The notes: generated by a model from the sequence alone, not told the origin. A stretch of DNA of 64,000 nt from Viridibacterium sediminicola (GCF_039631295.1 NZ_JBDIVE010000002.1:434001-498000), one strand, 5' to 3'; positions 50,795 through 59,796 are shown, counted from the stretch's first letter. Program-made: numbers and translations.

Positions 50795-52099
50795 TTACTC
50801 GTCGTCCTCTTGCGCGGGCGCTGGTTTGGCTTTTGCTGCGGATCGGGCTTTTGCTGGAGTTACAGCGACAATCGCTTTTCCTGCCAAATCTTTCACTTGT
50901 TCCGCGAAACCGGGCACCGCTTTCATCGCCTGCTTTACAACGTCCGATGATGCTAGCTCGTGCCATGGGCTACCGTGACTAGCTGTTTCCACCAGTCGGA
51001 GAGGAAGTTCATCAAGGCGGGTCAGTGCGGATGTAAGCAGTTTGGCCTCCATGTCCTTGTCGAACCGGGCAGCCTCGCGCCGGAACCCTTCATAAGCACG
51101 CGAGATTGACGCTTTGAATGCGTAGTCCTCCGCAAGCCGGAAACGTTGGCCGATCTGTTTTGTCGATAACCATGCAAACCACACCGGGGCACCAACTGAC
51201 AGTACTGAAAGCACGAGGTTAAGAACAATCACTGATGAGGGGGCATTCGGCACCTTGAACAGTTCGGAGAGTGCATTCAACTGTGCCGAGCCAAAGTAGC
51301 TTCCCGCAGCAAGGGCGATAACAAGGCCTGCGACCCATATCCACATTGACTTTGACAATGCGTCCGAGCGTTCGTTGAATGCTGCGGCCAACCCCACGCT
51401 GGTTGCGGCAGAGTATGCTGTCTCGCAACGCTCAAGCACCGCCTTTGCGTCGTCAGCACTCTTGTTCAGCTGCTTATCAAGCTCGTTTGCAGCCTCTCGG
51501 ATGCGGGATACGTCACTTTGATCTCGCGTCGCATCTTTCGCGAGATCAGCAATCTTCTGCCGTGCCTCAGACAGCGTTTCCAAGTCTGCAGGAAGTTGGT
51601 CTGCCGCGGTGTAAGCGTGCTCAATCCGCTCAACCATTGTGGCAAGCGAGGCGGTGCGAGGTTCCAGTCCGTTCAGGGAGGCTTCCATTCCCCGAAGTTG
51701 GCGGGTGATTTTCCTTAGTGCAGCGACAGCTTCCGCTCGGTCATCTCGAACCAAAACAGGTGTGAGCGCCTTGCGTAATCCATCAAGAGTGAGCACATAT
51801 GTAGGAACCGCCCGCCCAGCATTGCCCCACAAGTTGGGAATGGTGCTCTCCCGCAAATAACTCAAGCGGCGTGCGTAATCTTTGATCCGTGCTTCCGAGT
51901 CCCCAAGCTCATCAACCTCATTGGAGTCGATCATATCAATGATCGATTGGGCATCTTCAACTAGCTCAGATCTCGTTAGCCCAGGGAAAGACCAATTATT
52001 GTGCGCGTTCCCAAAAGGCTCGTCACTCCCGACAGATGCCCTTAGCTGTGCAATGACTTGTGTCAGTTGCTCCTGAATCGCTTCCAGCGCCTGATGCAT
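50795..52099 (-). CDS. Two-helix membrane protein with coiled coil, unknown function
   Basis: 434 residues; RBS GGGGAGG 4 nt upstream. Residues 1-115 are helical with a Trp/Pro-rich patch. About 125-250 is a long coiled coil (LETLSEARQKIADLAKDATR; REAANELDKQLNKSADDAKA). TM1 is about 252-269, TM2 about 289-311. The C-terminal domain (315-400) has IGQRFRLAEDYAFKASISRA and YEGFRREAARFD, a motif I associate with coiled-coil membrane proteins found in accessory islands (possibly DUF6161-like; unsure). A Lys/Ala/Pro tail ends in EDDE. No catalytic motif. Resembles membrane-anchored sensors or effectors, but function is unknown. Confidence 0.75.
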   Translation of the reverse strand: MHQALEAIQEQLTQVIAQLRASVGSDEPFGNAHNNWSFPGLTRSELVEDAQSIIDMIDSNEVDELGDSEARIKDYARRLSYLRESTIPNLWGNAGRAVPTYVLTLDGLRKALTPVLVRDDRAEAVAALRKITRQLRGMEASLNGLEPRTASLATMVERIEHAYTAADQLPADLETLSEARQKIADLAKDATRDQSDVSRIREAANELDKQLNKSADDAKAVLERCETAYSAATSVGLAAAFNERSDALSKSMWIWVAGLVIALAAGSYFGSAQLNALSELFKVPNAPSSVIVLNLVLSVLSVGAPVWFAWLSTKQIGQRFRLAEDYAFKASISRAYEGFRREAARFDKDMEAKLLTSALTRLDELPLRLVETASHGSPWHELASSDVVKQAMKAVPGFAEQVKDLAGKAIVAVTPAKARSAAKAKPAPAQEDDE

Positions 52100-52237
52100 T
52101 CGACCTCCCCGTCAGCCTATTGATGTGTAATAACCCCATTTTATATGGGGGCGCTAGACGAAAGGTAAATAGGTCCCGACGGTTGAGAGGGTATAACCTG
52201 CTTATGCTGTGCTTACGGGCTGATTTTTCTACACAGC

Positions 52238-52263
52238 AAAGCCCCGGCTGGCGGGGCTTTTTT
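52238..52263 (+). terminator. Terminator near the right end of the island
   Basis: AAAGCCCCG-GCTGG-CGGGGCTTT then TTT: a good hairpin with T6 on the plus strand. No plus-strand gene precedes it within the island; on the minus strand it would be read just after tRNA-Ser (84 nt below its 3' end), with a short T-run. It could insulate the island from tRNA transcription. Confidence 0.8.
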
Positions 52264-52321
52264 GCTACTACTGCAAGCACTTTGCATGCTGGCCCATGCT
52301 TCGTAAGTGCTTGTTTTTTAT

Positions 52322-52409
52322 TGGCGGAGGCTGTGAGATTCGAACTCACGGACGCTTGCGCGTCGGCAGTTTTCAAGACTGCTGGTTTAAACCACTCACC
52401 CAAACCTCC
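52322..52409 (-). tRNA. tRNA-Ser (anticodon TGA), island attachment site
   Basis: 88 nt, minus strand, with encoded CCA and a long variable arm. Acceptor GGAGGTT/AGCCTCC, anticodon loop CTTGAAA (TGA), T loop GAGTTCGAATCTC. The last 56 nt (from the anticodon loop on) are duplicated at 49355-49410. It is intact, so the island kept the tRNA functional. Reads UCN codons (UCA and others by wobble). Confidence 0.96.
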
Positions 52410-52611
52410 GGACTTTTTAGCCGGCCACTCGACGCTACGCCCGACGGCATGAAAACCTGCCGCGCCGCATCTCAAGCAGCAAACCGGGCGCGAGTGTACG
52501 TCGGGTAGATCGACCAGCGCAAGCGCTTGCAATCGACGGGAACCACAAGCATGATTCGCGTGTCTTATTCACGTGCGCAAATTTTGCGCGGTTCAAAGGA
52601 AAGAAAGAGCC

Positions 52612-53304
52612 ATGGAAAACCGTCTATACACCGTCAACACGAGCAGTACTGCGGGTGGCGTGCGCAATAATGTGCTGCGCAACACTTACAACCTGTTGGC
52701 CCTGTCGATGCTGCCGACCATCGCTGGCGCCTGGGCTGGCCTCCAGTTCAACTTCTCCATGCTGTTCGCTGGCAGCCCGATCATGGGGCCGCTGCTGATG
52801 CTGGCCGTCATGTGGGGGCTGATCTACGCCATCCAGGCCAATCGCAACAGCAGCACCGGCGTGGTCCTGCTGCTGGGCTTCACCTTCGTGATGGGGCTGA
52901 TGCTGTCGAGCACCCTGGCCTGGACGCTGCGCTTCTCGAACGGCGCCTCGCTGATTGCGCTGGCCGCTGGCGGCACCTCGATCGTCTTCTTCGGCATGTC
53001 GGTGCTGGCGCATACCATCAAGCGTGACCTGTCGGGCATGGGCAAGTTCCTGTTCATCGGCACGCTGTTGCTGTTGGCGGCCAGCATCGCCAACATCTTC
53101 CTGCACATCCCGGCCCTGCACCTGACCATCGCGGTGATCAGCTGCGGCATCTTCTCGGCCTGGCTGCTGTATGACCTGAACGATGTCGTCAAGGGCGGTG
53201 AGACCAGCTACGTGTCGGCTACGCTGCGCGTCTATCTGGACCTCTACAACATCTTCACGAGTCTGCTGCAGATCCTCGGCATCTTCGGCGGCAACCGCGA
53301 CTGA
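52612..53304 (+). CDS. Bax inhibitor-1/YccA family membrane protein
   Basis: 230 residues from MENRLYTVNTSST (AAGGAAAGAAAGAG upstream). Seven membrane helices (from about residue 28), as in YccA/YbhL and BI-1 proteins. SYVSATLRVYLDLYNIFTSL at the C-terminus is family-typical. In E. coli YccA modulates the FtsH protease; here the role is inferred only. Monocistronic with its own terminator. A 13-codon upstream extension is less likely. Confidence 0.92.
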   Translation: MENRLYTVNTSSTAGGVRNNVLRNTYNLLALSMLPTIAGAWAGLQFNFSMLFAGSPIMGPLLMLAVMWGLIYAIQANRNSSTGVVLLLGFTFVMGLMLSSTLAWTLRFSNGASLIALAAGGTSIVFFGMSVLAHTIKRDLSGMGKFLFIGTLLLLAASIANIFLHIPALHLTIAVISCGIFSAWLLYDLNDVVKGGETSYVSATLRVYLDLYNIFTSLLQILGIFGGNRD

Positions 53305-53323
53305 TCAGCATTGCGTATGCCTG

Positions 53324-53357
53324 AAAGCCCGTCCGACGCAAGTCGGGCGGGCTTTTT
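53324..53357 (+). terminator. Terminator of the BI-1-like gene
   Basis: AAAGCCCGTCCGAC-GCAA-GTCGGGCGGGCTTT followed by TTG: near-perfect 14-bp stem, 20 nt after the stop. Confidence 0.92.
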
Positions 53358-53377
53358 GTTGCTCGTTCACGGACGAC

Positions 53378-53397
53378 AATAAGAATAGATCTCATTT
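53378..53397 (+). promoter_or_regulatory. Candidate Fur box before the iron ABC operon
   Basis: AATAAGAATAGATCTCATTT shares GAATn-ATCTCATTT with Fur sites of proteobacteria and overlaps the start of the -35 box at 53395. The operon encodes an Fe3+ importer, which makes Fur control likely. Match is partial (about 11 of 19). Confidence 0.5.
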
Positions 53398-53423
53398 ACA
53401 AAATAGACTTCACTCGGTATTGT
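53395..53423 (+). promoter_or_regulatory. Sigma-70 promoter of the iron ABC operon
   Basis: TTTACA, 17 nt, TATTGT, in an AT-rich stretch after the BI-1 terminator, 38 nt before the ATG of the binding-protein gene. The candidate Fur box covers its -35. Confidence 0.65.
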
Positions 53424-53460
53424 TTGCATGGATTTACAATCAAACAAAACAGGAGTCTGT

Positions 53461-54483
53461 ATGACACGCACCACCCTATTTCGCCGCCTGACGCTCAGCA
53501 GCCTGGGGCTTTTGCTGCTTGGCGCGGTCCAGGCCAGTGAGGTCAATCTTTACACGACCCGGGAGGCCGGCCTGATCAAACCCTTGCTTGATGCCTACAC
53601 CAGCAAGACCGGTATCAAGGTCAATACGGTGTTCATGAAGGATGGCCTGCCCGAACGTGTGGCGGCCGAAGGCAAGCAATCGCCTGCCGATCTGCTGATG
53701 GCCGTTGACGTCAATGCGCTGGTCGAACTGAGCGAAAAGAACGTCACCCAGGCAATCAAGTCCCCGGCGCTGGAAGCAGCCATTCCCGCCAATCTGCGCG
53801 ATGCAGGTGGCCACTGGTTTGCACTGTCGGTCCGCGCACGCACGCTCTACACCGCCAAGAACATCACGCTCAGCAGCTTCACGTATGAAGACCTTGCTGA
53901 TCCGAAATACAAGGGCAAGATCTGTATCCGCGCAGGTCAGCATGCCTACAACACCGCCCTGATCGCCCACATCATCGCCAAGGACGGCGAAGCCAAAGCC
54001 GAGCAATGGCTGCGCGGGCTCAAGGCCAATCTGGCACGCAAGCCCGGTGGCGGTGACCGTGATGTGGCACGCGACATCATGGCGGGCATCTGCGATATCG
54101 GCCTGGGCAACTCCTATTACGTTGGCCTGATGCGCAGTGGCGCGGGCGGCCCGGAACAACAGAAATGGGGTGACGCCATCAATGTCGTGCTGCCAAGCTT
54201 CGCCAAGGGTGGCACGCATGTGAATGTGTCGGGCGCTGCCGTCGCCAAATACGCCCCCAACAAGGACAATGCGGTCAAGCTGCTTGAATTCCTGGTGTCC
54301 GATGAAGCTCAGGCGCTGTACGCCAAAGCCAACTTCGAATACCCGGTCAAGAAGGGTGCGGCGCTGGATCCGATCATCGCCAAACTGGGCACCCTCAACA
54401 TCGATAGCCTGCAACTGGGCGACATCGCCAAGTACCGCAAGGCAGCAAGCCTGCTCGTTGACAAGGTCGGCTTTGACAACTGA
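53461..54483 (+). CDS. fbpA: Fe3+ ABC importer, periplasmic binding protein (FbpA/FutA type)
   Basis: 340 residues; AGGAG 7 nt upstream. Sec signal peptide (cleavage near VQASE, residue 23). Mature start EVNLYTTREAGLIKPLLDAY is typical of iron-binding FbpA/FutA. Iron ligands likely include the Tyr pair in GNSYYVGLM. It delivers Fe3+ to the permease. It is followed directly by the permease, whose start overlaps its stop, and by the ATPase, so it is a full fbpABC unit behind a Fur-like box. Confidence 0.92.
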   Translation: MTRTTLFRRLTLSSLGLLLLGAVQASEVNLYTTREAGLIKPLLDAYTSKTGIKVNTVFMKDGLPERVAAEGKQSPADLLMAVDVNALVELSEKNVTQAIKSPALEAAIPANLRDAGGHWFALSVRARTLYTAKNITLSSFTYEDLADPKYKGKICIRAGQHAYNTALIAHIIAKDGEAKAEQWLRGLKANLARKPGGGDRDVARDIMAGICDIGLGNSYYVGLMRSGAGGPEQQKWGDAINVVLPSFAKGGTHVNVSGAAVAKYAPNKDNAVKLLEFLVSDEAQALYAKANFEYPVKKGAALDPIIAKLGTLNIDSLQLGDIAKYRKAASLLVDKVGFDN

Positions 54484-56197
54484 GTCACTCGCACTGGCGC
54501 GCACGCCTCATCCCTGGGGCGTGCTGCGTCTGCGCCAGTACTTCAGCGCCCGGCATCTGGGTGTCGGCTGGCAAGTCGCCAGCCTGGCGCTGGTCCTCGC
54601 CGTGTTGGTGCCGCTGCAATCCTTGCTCGGTCACGCCATGCGGGGCTCGGGCGAACTGTGGCCGCATCTGCTGAGCTATGTCTTGCCGCAGGCGCTGCAG
54701 GATAGCGCCTTGCTGCTGCTGGGGGTCGGCGTGCTGGTCATCGCACTGGGCAGCAGCCTCGCCTGGCTGGTCAGCGCCTACGATTTTGTCGGCCGCCGCG
54801 AACTCTCCTGGGCCCTGCTCCTGCCCCTGGCAATTCCGAGCTACATCATCGCCTTCGCCTATCTGGATCTCTGGCATCCGGTCGGCATCCTGCAAAGCAG
54901 TCTACGCACGCTCTTGGGTTTCGACAGCCCGCGCGATTTCAAGCTCCCGGATATCCGCAGCATGTGGGGCTGCATCCTGCTGCTGGGTCTGGTGCTCTAT
55001 CCATACGTCTATCTGCCCGTGCGTGCGGTGTTCAGCATGCAGGCGGGCAACCTCATCGAAGCTGCACGCACCTTGCAGGCGGGGCCGCAGCGGATATTTT
55101 TCGGGCTGGCCTTGCCACTCGCGCGGCCCGCCATCGCGGTCGGCACCAGTCTGGCGCTGATGGAAGCGCTCAATGACCTGGGCGCCAGCGAATTCCTGGG
55201 CGTGCGGACCCTCACGGTATCGATCTATTCAACCTGGCTGAATCGCTCCAATCTGCCCGGCGCCGCGCAGATTGCGCTGCTCATGCTGTGCATCGTACTG
55301 GCGCTGATCAGCATCGAGCGCTGGGCGCGCCGTCATCAACGCTACACCCTGGCGACACGCCGCATGCAGCCGCTCGCACGTCGCCGCCTGACTGGCTGGC
55401 GCGGCGTCCTCGCATTGACGTATTGCAGCCTGCCGATCACGCTGGGCTTTGTCATGCCCGCAGGCTACCTGGTGGGTGAAACCTACAAGCGCTTGAGGTT
55501 CAGCGGTCTCGAATCGAGTCTGCTCAGCGAACTGCTGAACACGCTGCAGCTGGCGACCGCCACCACGCTACTGGCGGCCCTGCTGGCCTTTCTGCTGAGC
55601 TTTGCCCAGCGCATGGCGCGCACGCCGCTGAACCGCCAGATCCTGCGCTGTGCCAGTCTGGGTTATGCCATCCCCGGAACCGTGCTCGCCATCGGCCTGC
55701 TCGGCCCGCTGGCCCAGTTCGATGCCTGGATCAACAGACTGTTCGAATTATCTGGCCACGCGCCCATCGGCTTGCTTCTGTCGGGCTCCAGCGTCGCCCT
55801 GATCTACGCCTATCTGGTGCGCTTCCTGGCCATCGCCAATGGCAGTCTGGAAGCGGGCTTCAGCCAATTACCCACTTCGCTCGACGACGCGGCACGCACA
55901 CTGGGCAGCTCGCCGACACGCCTGGCCTGGCGCATCCACCTGCCGCTGTGCCGCCCCGCCTTGCTCAGCGCCATGCTGTTGGTCTTCGTCGACAGCATGA
56001 AAGAACTGCCCGCGACCCTGCTCCTGCGTCCGATGAATTTCGAAACCCTGGCCACCCACCTGTATGGCGAAGCTGCGCGCGGCACCTATGAAAGCGGCGC
56101 CATTGCCGCCTTGCTGATCGTACTGGCCGGACTATTACCCATCATTGCGCTGTCACGCCTGGCCGAGCGCCGCGACAGCCACGGTTCCTCACCATGA
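54473..56197 (+). CDS. fbpB: Fe3+ ABC importer permease (FbpB type)
   Basis: 574 residues from a TTG that overlaps the fbpA stop (11 nt); the longer frame inside fbpA is not coding. Two fused permease modules with about 12 helices, the FbpB architecture. Both EAA motifs are present: EAARTLQAGPQRIFFGLALP and DDAARTLGSSPTRLAWRIHL. These loops contact the ATPase. The start is uncertain by a few codons. It overlaps fbpC by 4 nt. Confidence 0.92.
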   Translation: MTTESLALARTPHPWGVLRLRQYFSARHLGVGWQVASLALVLAVLVPLQSLLGHAMRGSGELWPHLLSYVLPQALQDSALLLLGVGVLVIALGSSLAWLVSAYDFVGRRELSWALLLPLAIPSYIIAFAYLDLWHPVGILQSSLRTLLGFDSPRDFKLPDIRSMWGCILLLGLVLYPYVYLPVRAVFSMQAGNLIEAARTLQAGPQRIFFGLALPLARPAIAVGTSLALMEALNDLGASEFLGVRTLTVSIYSTWLNRSNLPGAAQIALLMLCIVLALISIERWARRHQRYTLATRRMQPLARRRLTGWRGVLALTYCSLPITLGFVMPAGYLVGETYKRLRFSGLESSLLSELLNTLQLATATTLLAALLAFLLSFAQRMARTPLNRQILRCASLGYAIPGTVLAIGLLGPLAQFDAWINRLFELSGHAPIGLLLSGSSVALIYAYLVRFLAIANGSLEAGFSQLPTSLDDAARTLGSSPTRLAWRIHLPLCRPALLSAMLLVFVDSMKELPATLLLRPMNFETLATHLYGEAARGTYESGAIAALLIVLAGLLPIIALSRLAERRDSHGSSP

Positions 56198-57255
56198 GTG
56201 TGCAAGCCCCCAGCATCCAGCTACAGATCCGCGAGCTCAGCCATCATTACGGTAGCAAGCAAGTGCTCGACGCGATCCAGATCGAGCTCATGGCGGGCGA
56301 GATCCTCGCCCTGGTGGGCCCCTCAGGCTGTGGCAAGAGCACCCTGCTCCGGCTGATCGCAGGCCTGGAGGAACTGCAGACGGGCGAAATCCGCCTCGAC
56401 GGCGAGGTGGTGGCCGCCCCCTATCGCCAGCGAGCTGCGGAGCAGCGCCAGATCGGCATGGTGTTCCAGGACTTCGCGCTGTTTCCCCACCTGAGCCTGC
56501 TCGACAATGTCGCCTTCGGCCTGGGCAAGCTCCCCGCCGCCCAGCGGCGCACGCAGGCGCTGGCCATGCTGGCGCGCGTCGGCCTCGCCGAGCGCGCCGC
56601 GGATGCCCCACACATGCTCTCCGGCGGACAACAACAACGCGTCGCCCTGGCCCGCGCGCTGGCCCCGCAACCGCGCCTGCTGCTGCTCGACGAACCTTTC
56701 TCGAATCTGGACGTGCGCCTGCGCCACCGCCTGCGCCAGGAGACCCAGCAATTGCTGCGCGACATGCGCTGCGCCAGCATTCTGGTCACGCATGATCCGG
56801 AAGAGGCCATGTACATGGCAGATCGCATCGCGCTGCTGCGTGATGGGCGGATCATCCAGATCGGCAGCCCGGCCTCACTCTATTTCGCCCCGCAAAGCCC
56901 TTTCGCCACCGAATTTTTCGGCGACGTAAACATCCTGCATGGCGAGCTCAGGCAACACACCGTAGACACTGCGCTGGGGCGCTTTGCTGCGCCATCGCTC
57001 GGTGAAGGACAAGCGGTGCAGATCATGATCCGTCCCGAAGCGCTGCAACTGAGCAGCCAAGCCAGCGCCGACAGCCGGACGGTGATCGTCCAGGCCTGCC
57101 ATCATCTGGGCGCCTACAGCCGTATCGATCTGCGCGTCGATGACGCCGCGGCGCTGAGCCTGCAGGCCGAGGTTCCGGGCGCGCCGGCCTGGCCGCCTGG
57201 TACGCGCCTGCAGGTACGCTGCGAGACGCGTGGCGTATTCATTTTCGCCGTCTGA
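56194..57255 (+). CDS. fbpC: Fe3+ ABC importer ATP-binding protein (FbpC type)
   Basis: 353 residues. Walker A GPSGCGKSTLLRL, Q-loop VFQDFALFPHL, signature LSGGQQQRVALARAL, Walker B LLLLDEPFSNLD, H-loop VTHDPEEAMYM. A C-terminal TOBE-like domain (from about 240) follows. Completes the importer. The stop abuts the rlmD stop (57255/57256), with no terminator visible between the two convergent genes. Confidence 0.95.
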   Translation: MSVQAPSIQLQIRELSHHYGSKQVLDAIQIELMAGEILALVGPSGCGKSTLLRLIAGLEELQTGEIRLDGEVVAAPYRQRAAEQRQIGMVFQDFALFPHLSLLDNVAFGLGKLPAAQRRTQALAMLARVGLAERAADAPHMLSGGQQQRVALARALAPQPRLLLLDEPFSNLDVRLRHRLRQETQQLLRDMRCASILVTHDPEEAMYMADRIALLRDGRIIQIGSPASLYFAPQSPFATEFFGDVNILHGELRQHTVDTALGRFAAPSLGEGQAVQIMIRPEALQLSSQASADSRTVIVQACHHLGAYSRIDLRVDDAAALSLQAEVPGAPAWPPGTRLQVRCETRGVFIFAV

Positions 57256-58551
57256 TCAGACGCGCTCGAACAGCGCAATCGACTCGACATGTGAGGTGTG
57301 CGGGAACATATTGGCCACGCCAGCGCCGCGCATCACATAGCCTTTGTCGTGCACCAGGATGGCCGCGTCGCGCGCCAGCGTGGCCGGATTGCAGGAGACA
57401 TAGACGATGCGCCGCGGCGACTGCGCGTCGAGCGCCTTGACCACCGACACCGCACCTTCGCGCGGCGGATCGATCAGCATCTTGTCGAGCGGCCCCAGCG
57501 CGCGCAGGCTGTGTGGGGTGGCGTCGAACAGGTTGGCGACCTCAAACCTGCTGCGTGCGCTCAAACCATTGAGCGCTGCATTGTCGGCTGCACGGGCAAC
57601 CAGCGCCTGGCTGCCCTCGACGCCGACGACCTGGGCGCCCAGACGCGCAATCGGCAAGCTGAAATTGCCCAGGCCGCAGAACAGATCGGCAATCCGCTCA
57701 CCCGGCTGCGGATCGAGCAATTGCATGGCGCGGCGAATCAGCAAGCGGTTGATGTCGACATTGACCTGGGTGAAATCGGTCGGCCGGAACTGCAGGCGCA
57801 GATCGAACTCCGGCAAGGTGTATTCAAGAAAACGCGATTCATCGGCGCGCAGCGGCATCACCGTCTCGGGACCTCCGGGCTGCTGCCACATGCAGACGCC
57901 ATGCTGCTCGCCAAAGGCCAGCAGGAGCGCAATATCCTTTTTCGTGAACGGCAAGAGATTGCGCAGCGCCAACACGATGCGATCGCCCATCGCCAGCTCC
58001 ACCTGCGGGATGCGATCCGGCGCCGATAACTGAGCAATGAGCACACGCAGGGCCGGCAGCAAGGCCGAGACCTTGGGCGGCAGGATCTCGCAGCTGCTCA
58101 TGTCGGCAATATAACTGCTCTTCTTTTCGTGAAAGCCGACCAGCACGCCACCTTTCTTGGGAATCGAGCGCACACCGATGCGCGCACGCGAGCGATAGCC
58201 CCAAGCAGGTCCGTAGATCGCCGGGTAAATGCTGCCGACCGTGACCTTGGCGATGCGCTTCAAAGCATCTTCGAGTACGCGCTGCTTGGTCGCGACCTGG
58301 GCGCCCAGCTCGGCGTGCTGCATGCTGCAACCACCGCAGATGCCGTAGAACTTGCAGGCCGGCTCGGCGCGCTGGGCGCTGGCGCGCAGCACGCGGCTCA
58401 GGCTGGCCTGCTCGAAGCTGCTGCGTTTGCGGTAGCTGGAGAACTCGACCTTTTCACGCGGCAAGGCGCCTTCAACAAAAATGACCTTGCCGTCGACATG
58501 TGCAACGCCGCGCCCTTCATGGTCCAACGACTCGATAATCGCGACGGGCAT
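57256..58551 (-). CDS. rlmD: 23S rRNA (uracil-1939-C5)-methyltransferase RlmD
   Basis: 431 residues from MPVAIIESLDHEGRG. TRAM domain (1-60) then 4Fe-4S cysteines (ACKFYGICGGCSMQH and SCEIL) and the SAM-dependent methyltransferase domain with IADLFCGLGNFSLPIA, DPPREGA and the catalytic Cys in VSCNPATLARD. It methylates U1939 of 23S rRNA. The start at 58551 was chosen by homology; an extension of 66 codons is not supported. It is divergent from roxA, with 54 nt between. Confidence 0.94.
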   Translation of the reverse strand: MPVAIIESLDHEGRGVAHVDGKVIFVEGALPREKVEFSSYRKRSSFEQASLSRVLRASAQRAEPACKFYGICGGCSMQHAELGAQVATKQRVLEDALKRIAKVTVGSIYPAIYGPAWGYRSRARIGVRSIPKKGGVLVGFHEKKSSYIADMSSCEILPPKVSALLPALRVLIAQLSAPDRIPQVELAMGDRIVLALRNLLPFTKKDIALLLAFGEQHGVCMWQQPGGPETVMPLRADESRFLEYTLPEFDLRLQFRPTDFTQVNVDINRLLIRRAMQLLDPQPGERIADLFCGLGNFSLPIARLGAQVVGVEGSQALVARAADNAALNGLSARSRFEVANLFDATPHSLRALGPLDKMLIDPPREGAVSVVKALDAQSPRRIVYVSCNPATLARDAAILVHDKGYVMRGAGVANMFPHTSHVESIALFERV

Positions 58552-58605
58552 GCCAGTCTCCACGCAAAAGGCGCGAATTTTACAACGCGCAGCTACAATC
58601 CGCAG

Positions 58606-59727
58606 ATGATTACAAAACTCCTGGGCGGCCTCTCGCCGCAACAATTCCTCGACGAATACTGGCAGAAGAAGCCGCTGCTGGTACGCAATGCCGTGCCTGG
58701 CTTCAATGGTCTGCTGTCCCCTGGCGAAGCACGCAAGCTGGCCGCGCAAGAAGATGTCGAAGCACGTCTAGCCTACCGCAAGGACGGCGACTGGGCGCTG
58801 CACTACGGGCCGCTCAAGCCACGCGACTACCCGAAAAGCGGGCCCTGGACGGTGCTGGTCCAAGGTCTCAACACTTTGTTGCCGGAAGCCGATAGCCTGC
58901 TGCGCCAGTTCAACTTCATTCCCTACGCCCGCCTGGACGACCTGATGGTGTCCTACGCCACCGATGGCGGCGGCGTCGGCCCGCATTTCGATTCCTACGA
59001 CGTCTTCCTGCTGCAAGGCATGGGCCAGCGCCGCTGGCAGATCAGCGCACAGACCGATCTGACCCTGATCGAAGACGCGCCGCTGCGCATCCTGCAGAAC
59101 TTCAAGGCCAAGCGCGAATGGGTGCTCAATCCGGGCGACATGCTCTACCTGCCGCCCAAGTACGCGCACGACGGCGTGGCGCTGGGCGAATGCATGACCT
59201 ATTCAATCGGCTTCCGGGCGCCCTCGGCACGCGAGCTGACTTCGGCCTTTCTGGGCTATCTGGAAGAAAAACTCGCGCGCGAGGAAATGTATGCCGACCC
59301 CGACCTGCAAGCGACGGACAGCCCGGCCAAACTGCCGGCGCAGATGAGTGCCCGCGTTGGCAGCATGCTCTCGCGCATCCGCTGGGCGCAGAAGGACGTC
59401 AGCGAATTCCTTGGCCAGTACCTCTCCGAACCCAAGGCGAATGTCTATTTCGACCCGCCCAATGAAGAGCTGGGCCTCGCCGCGTTCCGCCGCGCCTCGC
59501 TCAAACAAGGACTCAAGCTGGATCTGCGCAGCCAGATGCTCTACACCGGCAGCAAGTTCTTCCTCAATGGCGAAGTCGTGGTTGCGCCGGCGGAAGATGC
59601 GCGCCTGTTCCGTCGCCTAGCGAACGAACGAACCCTCAGTACACCGGCTACACTGTCCTCGGCAAGTTGGCGCTTGCTGCACGAGTGGTACGAAGAGGGT
59701 TTCCTCCACTTGCGTCCGCTTAACTGA
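58606..59727 (+). CDS. roxA: Ribosomal protein uL16 3-hydroxylase RoxA (JmjC oxygenase)
   Basis: 373 residues from MITKLLGGLSPQQF. Fe(II)/2-oxoglutarate oxygenase of the YcfD/MINA53/NO66 type: JmjC iron motif HFDSYD and a distal His in KYAHDGVAL. FLDEYWQKKPLLVRNA is the family opening. YcfD hydroxylates Arg81 of L16. A long C-terminal winged-helix region follows. The upstream part of the open frame (159 codons) is a shadow of rlmD. The rlmD-roxA pair of ribosome modification genes share a divergent promoter region. Confidence 0.93.
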   Translation: MITKLLGGLSPQQFLDEYWQKKPLLVRNAVPGFNGLLSPGEARKLAAQEDVEARLAYRKDGDWALHYGPLKPRDYPKSGPWTVLVQGLNTLLPEADSLLRQFNFIPYARLDDLMVSYATDGGGVGPHFDSYDVFLLQGMGQRRWQISAQTDLTLIEDAPLRILQNFKAKREWVLNPGDMLYLPPKYAHDGVALGECMTYSIGFRAPSARELTSAFLGYLEEKLAREEMYADPDLQATDSPAKLPAQMSARVGSMLSRIRWAQKDVSEFLGQYLSEPKANVYFDPPNEELGLAAFRRASLKQGLKLDLRSQMLYTGSKFFLNGEVVVAPAEDARLFRRLANERTLSTPATLSSASWRLLHEWYEEGFLHLRPLN

Positions 59728-59775
59728 TCCACAGAAGCAAACTTCCATTCAGTGGAATTGAATGTTAGAATTCGG

Positions 59776-59796
59776 AATCGGCTGCTGAAGCCGATT
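59776..59796 (+). terminator. Weak hairpin after roxA
   Basis: AATCGGCT-GCTGA-AGCCGATT then AATATTTTGG: an 8-bp stem with a loose T/A tract, 49 nt after the stop. May be the roxA terminator or part of the promoter region of the next lipoprotein gene. Confidence 0.45.

Larger units (their letters stand above)
49355..52321. mobile_element. tRNA-Ser-integrated mini-island (about 3 kb)
   Basis: Bounded by a perfect 56-bp direct repeat whose right copy is the 3' end of an intact tRNA-Ser(TGA) gene. Contents: an integrase remnant (49675), a small acidic protein (minus), and a coiled-coil membrane protein (minus). Base composition is visibly less GC-rich than the flanks, particularly in 50700-52100. 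Odd: the integrase lies at the tRNA-distal end and is pointing away from it, whereas such genes usually lie next to the intact tRNA. No intact integrase is present, so the island appears fixed. Confidence 0.88.

Noticed and set aside
54224..54472. 83-codon extension of the permease gene inside fbpA
   Set aside because: Out-of-frame shadow of fbpA; composition not protein-like.
58129..58605. 159-codon extension of roxA
   Set aside because: It is antisense to rlmD and shows no domain; the family start is at 58606.
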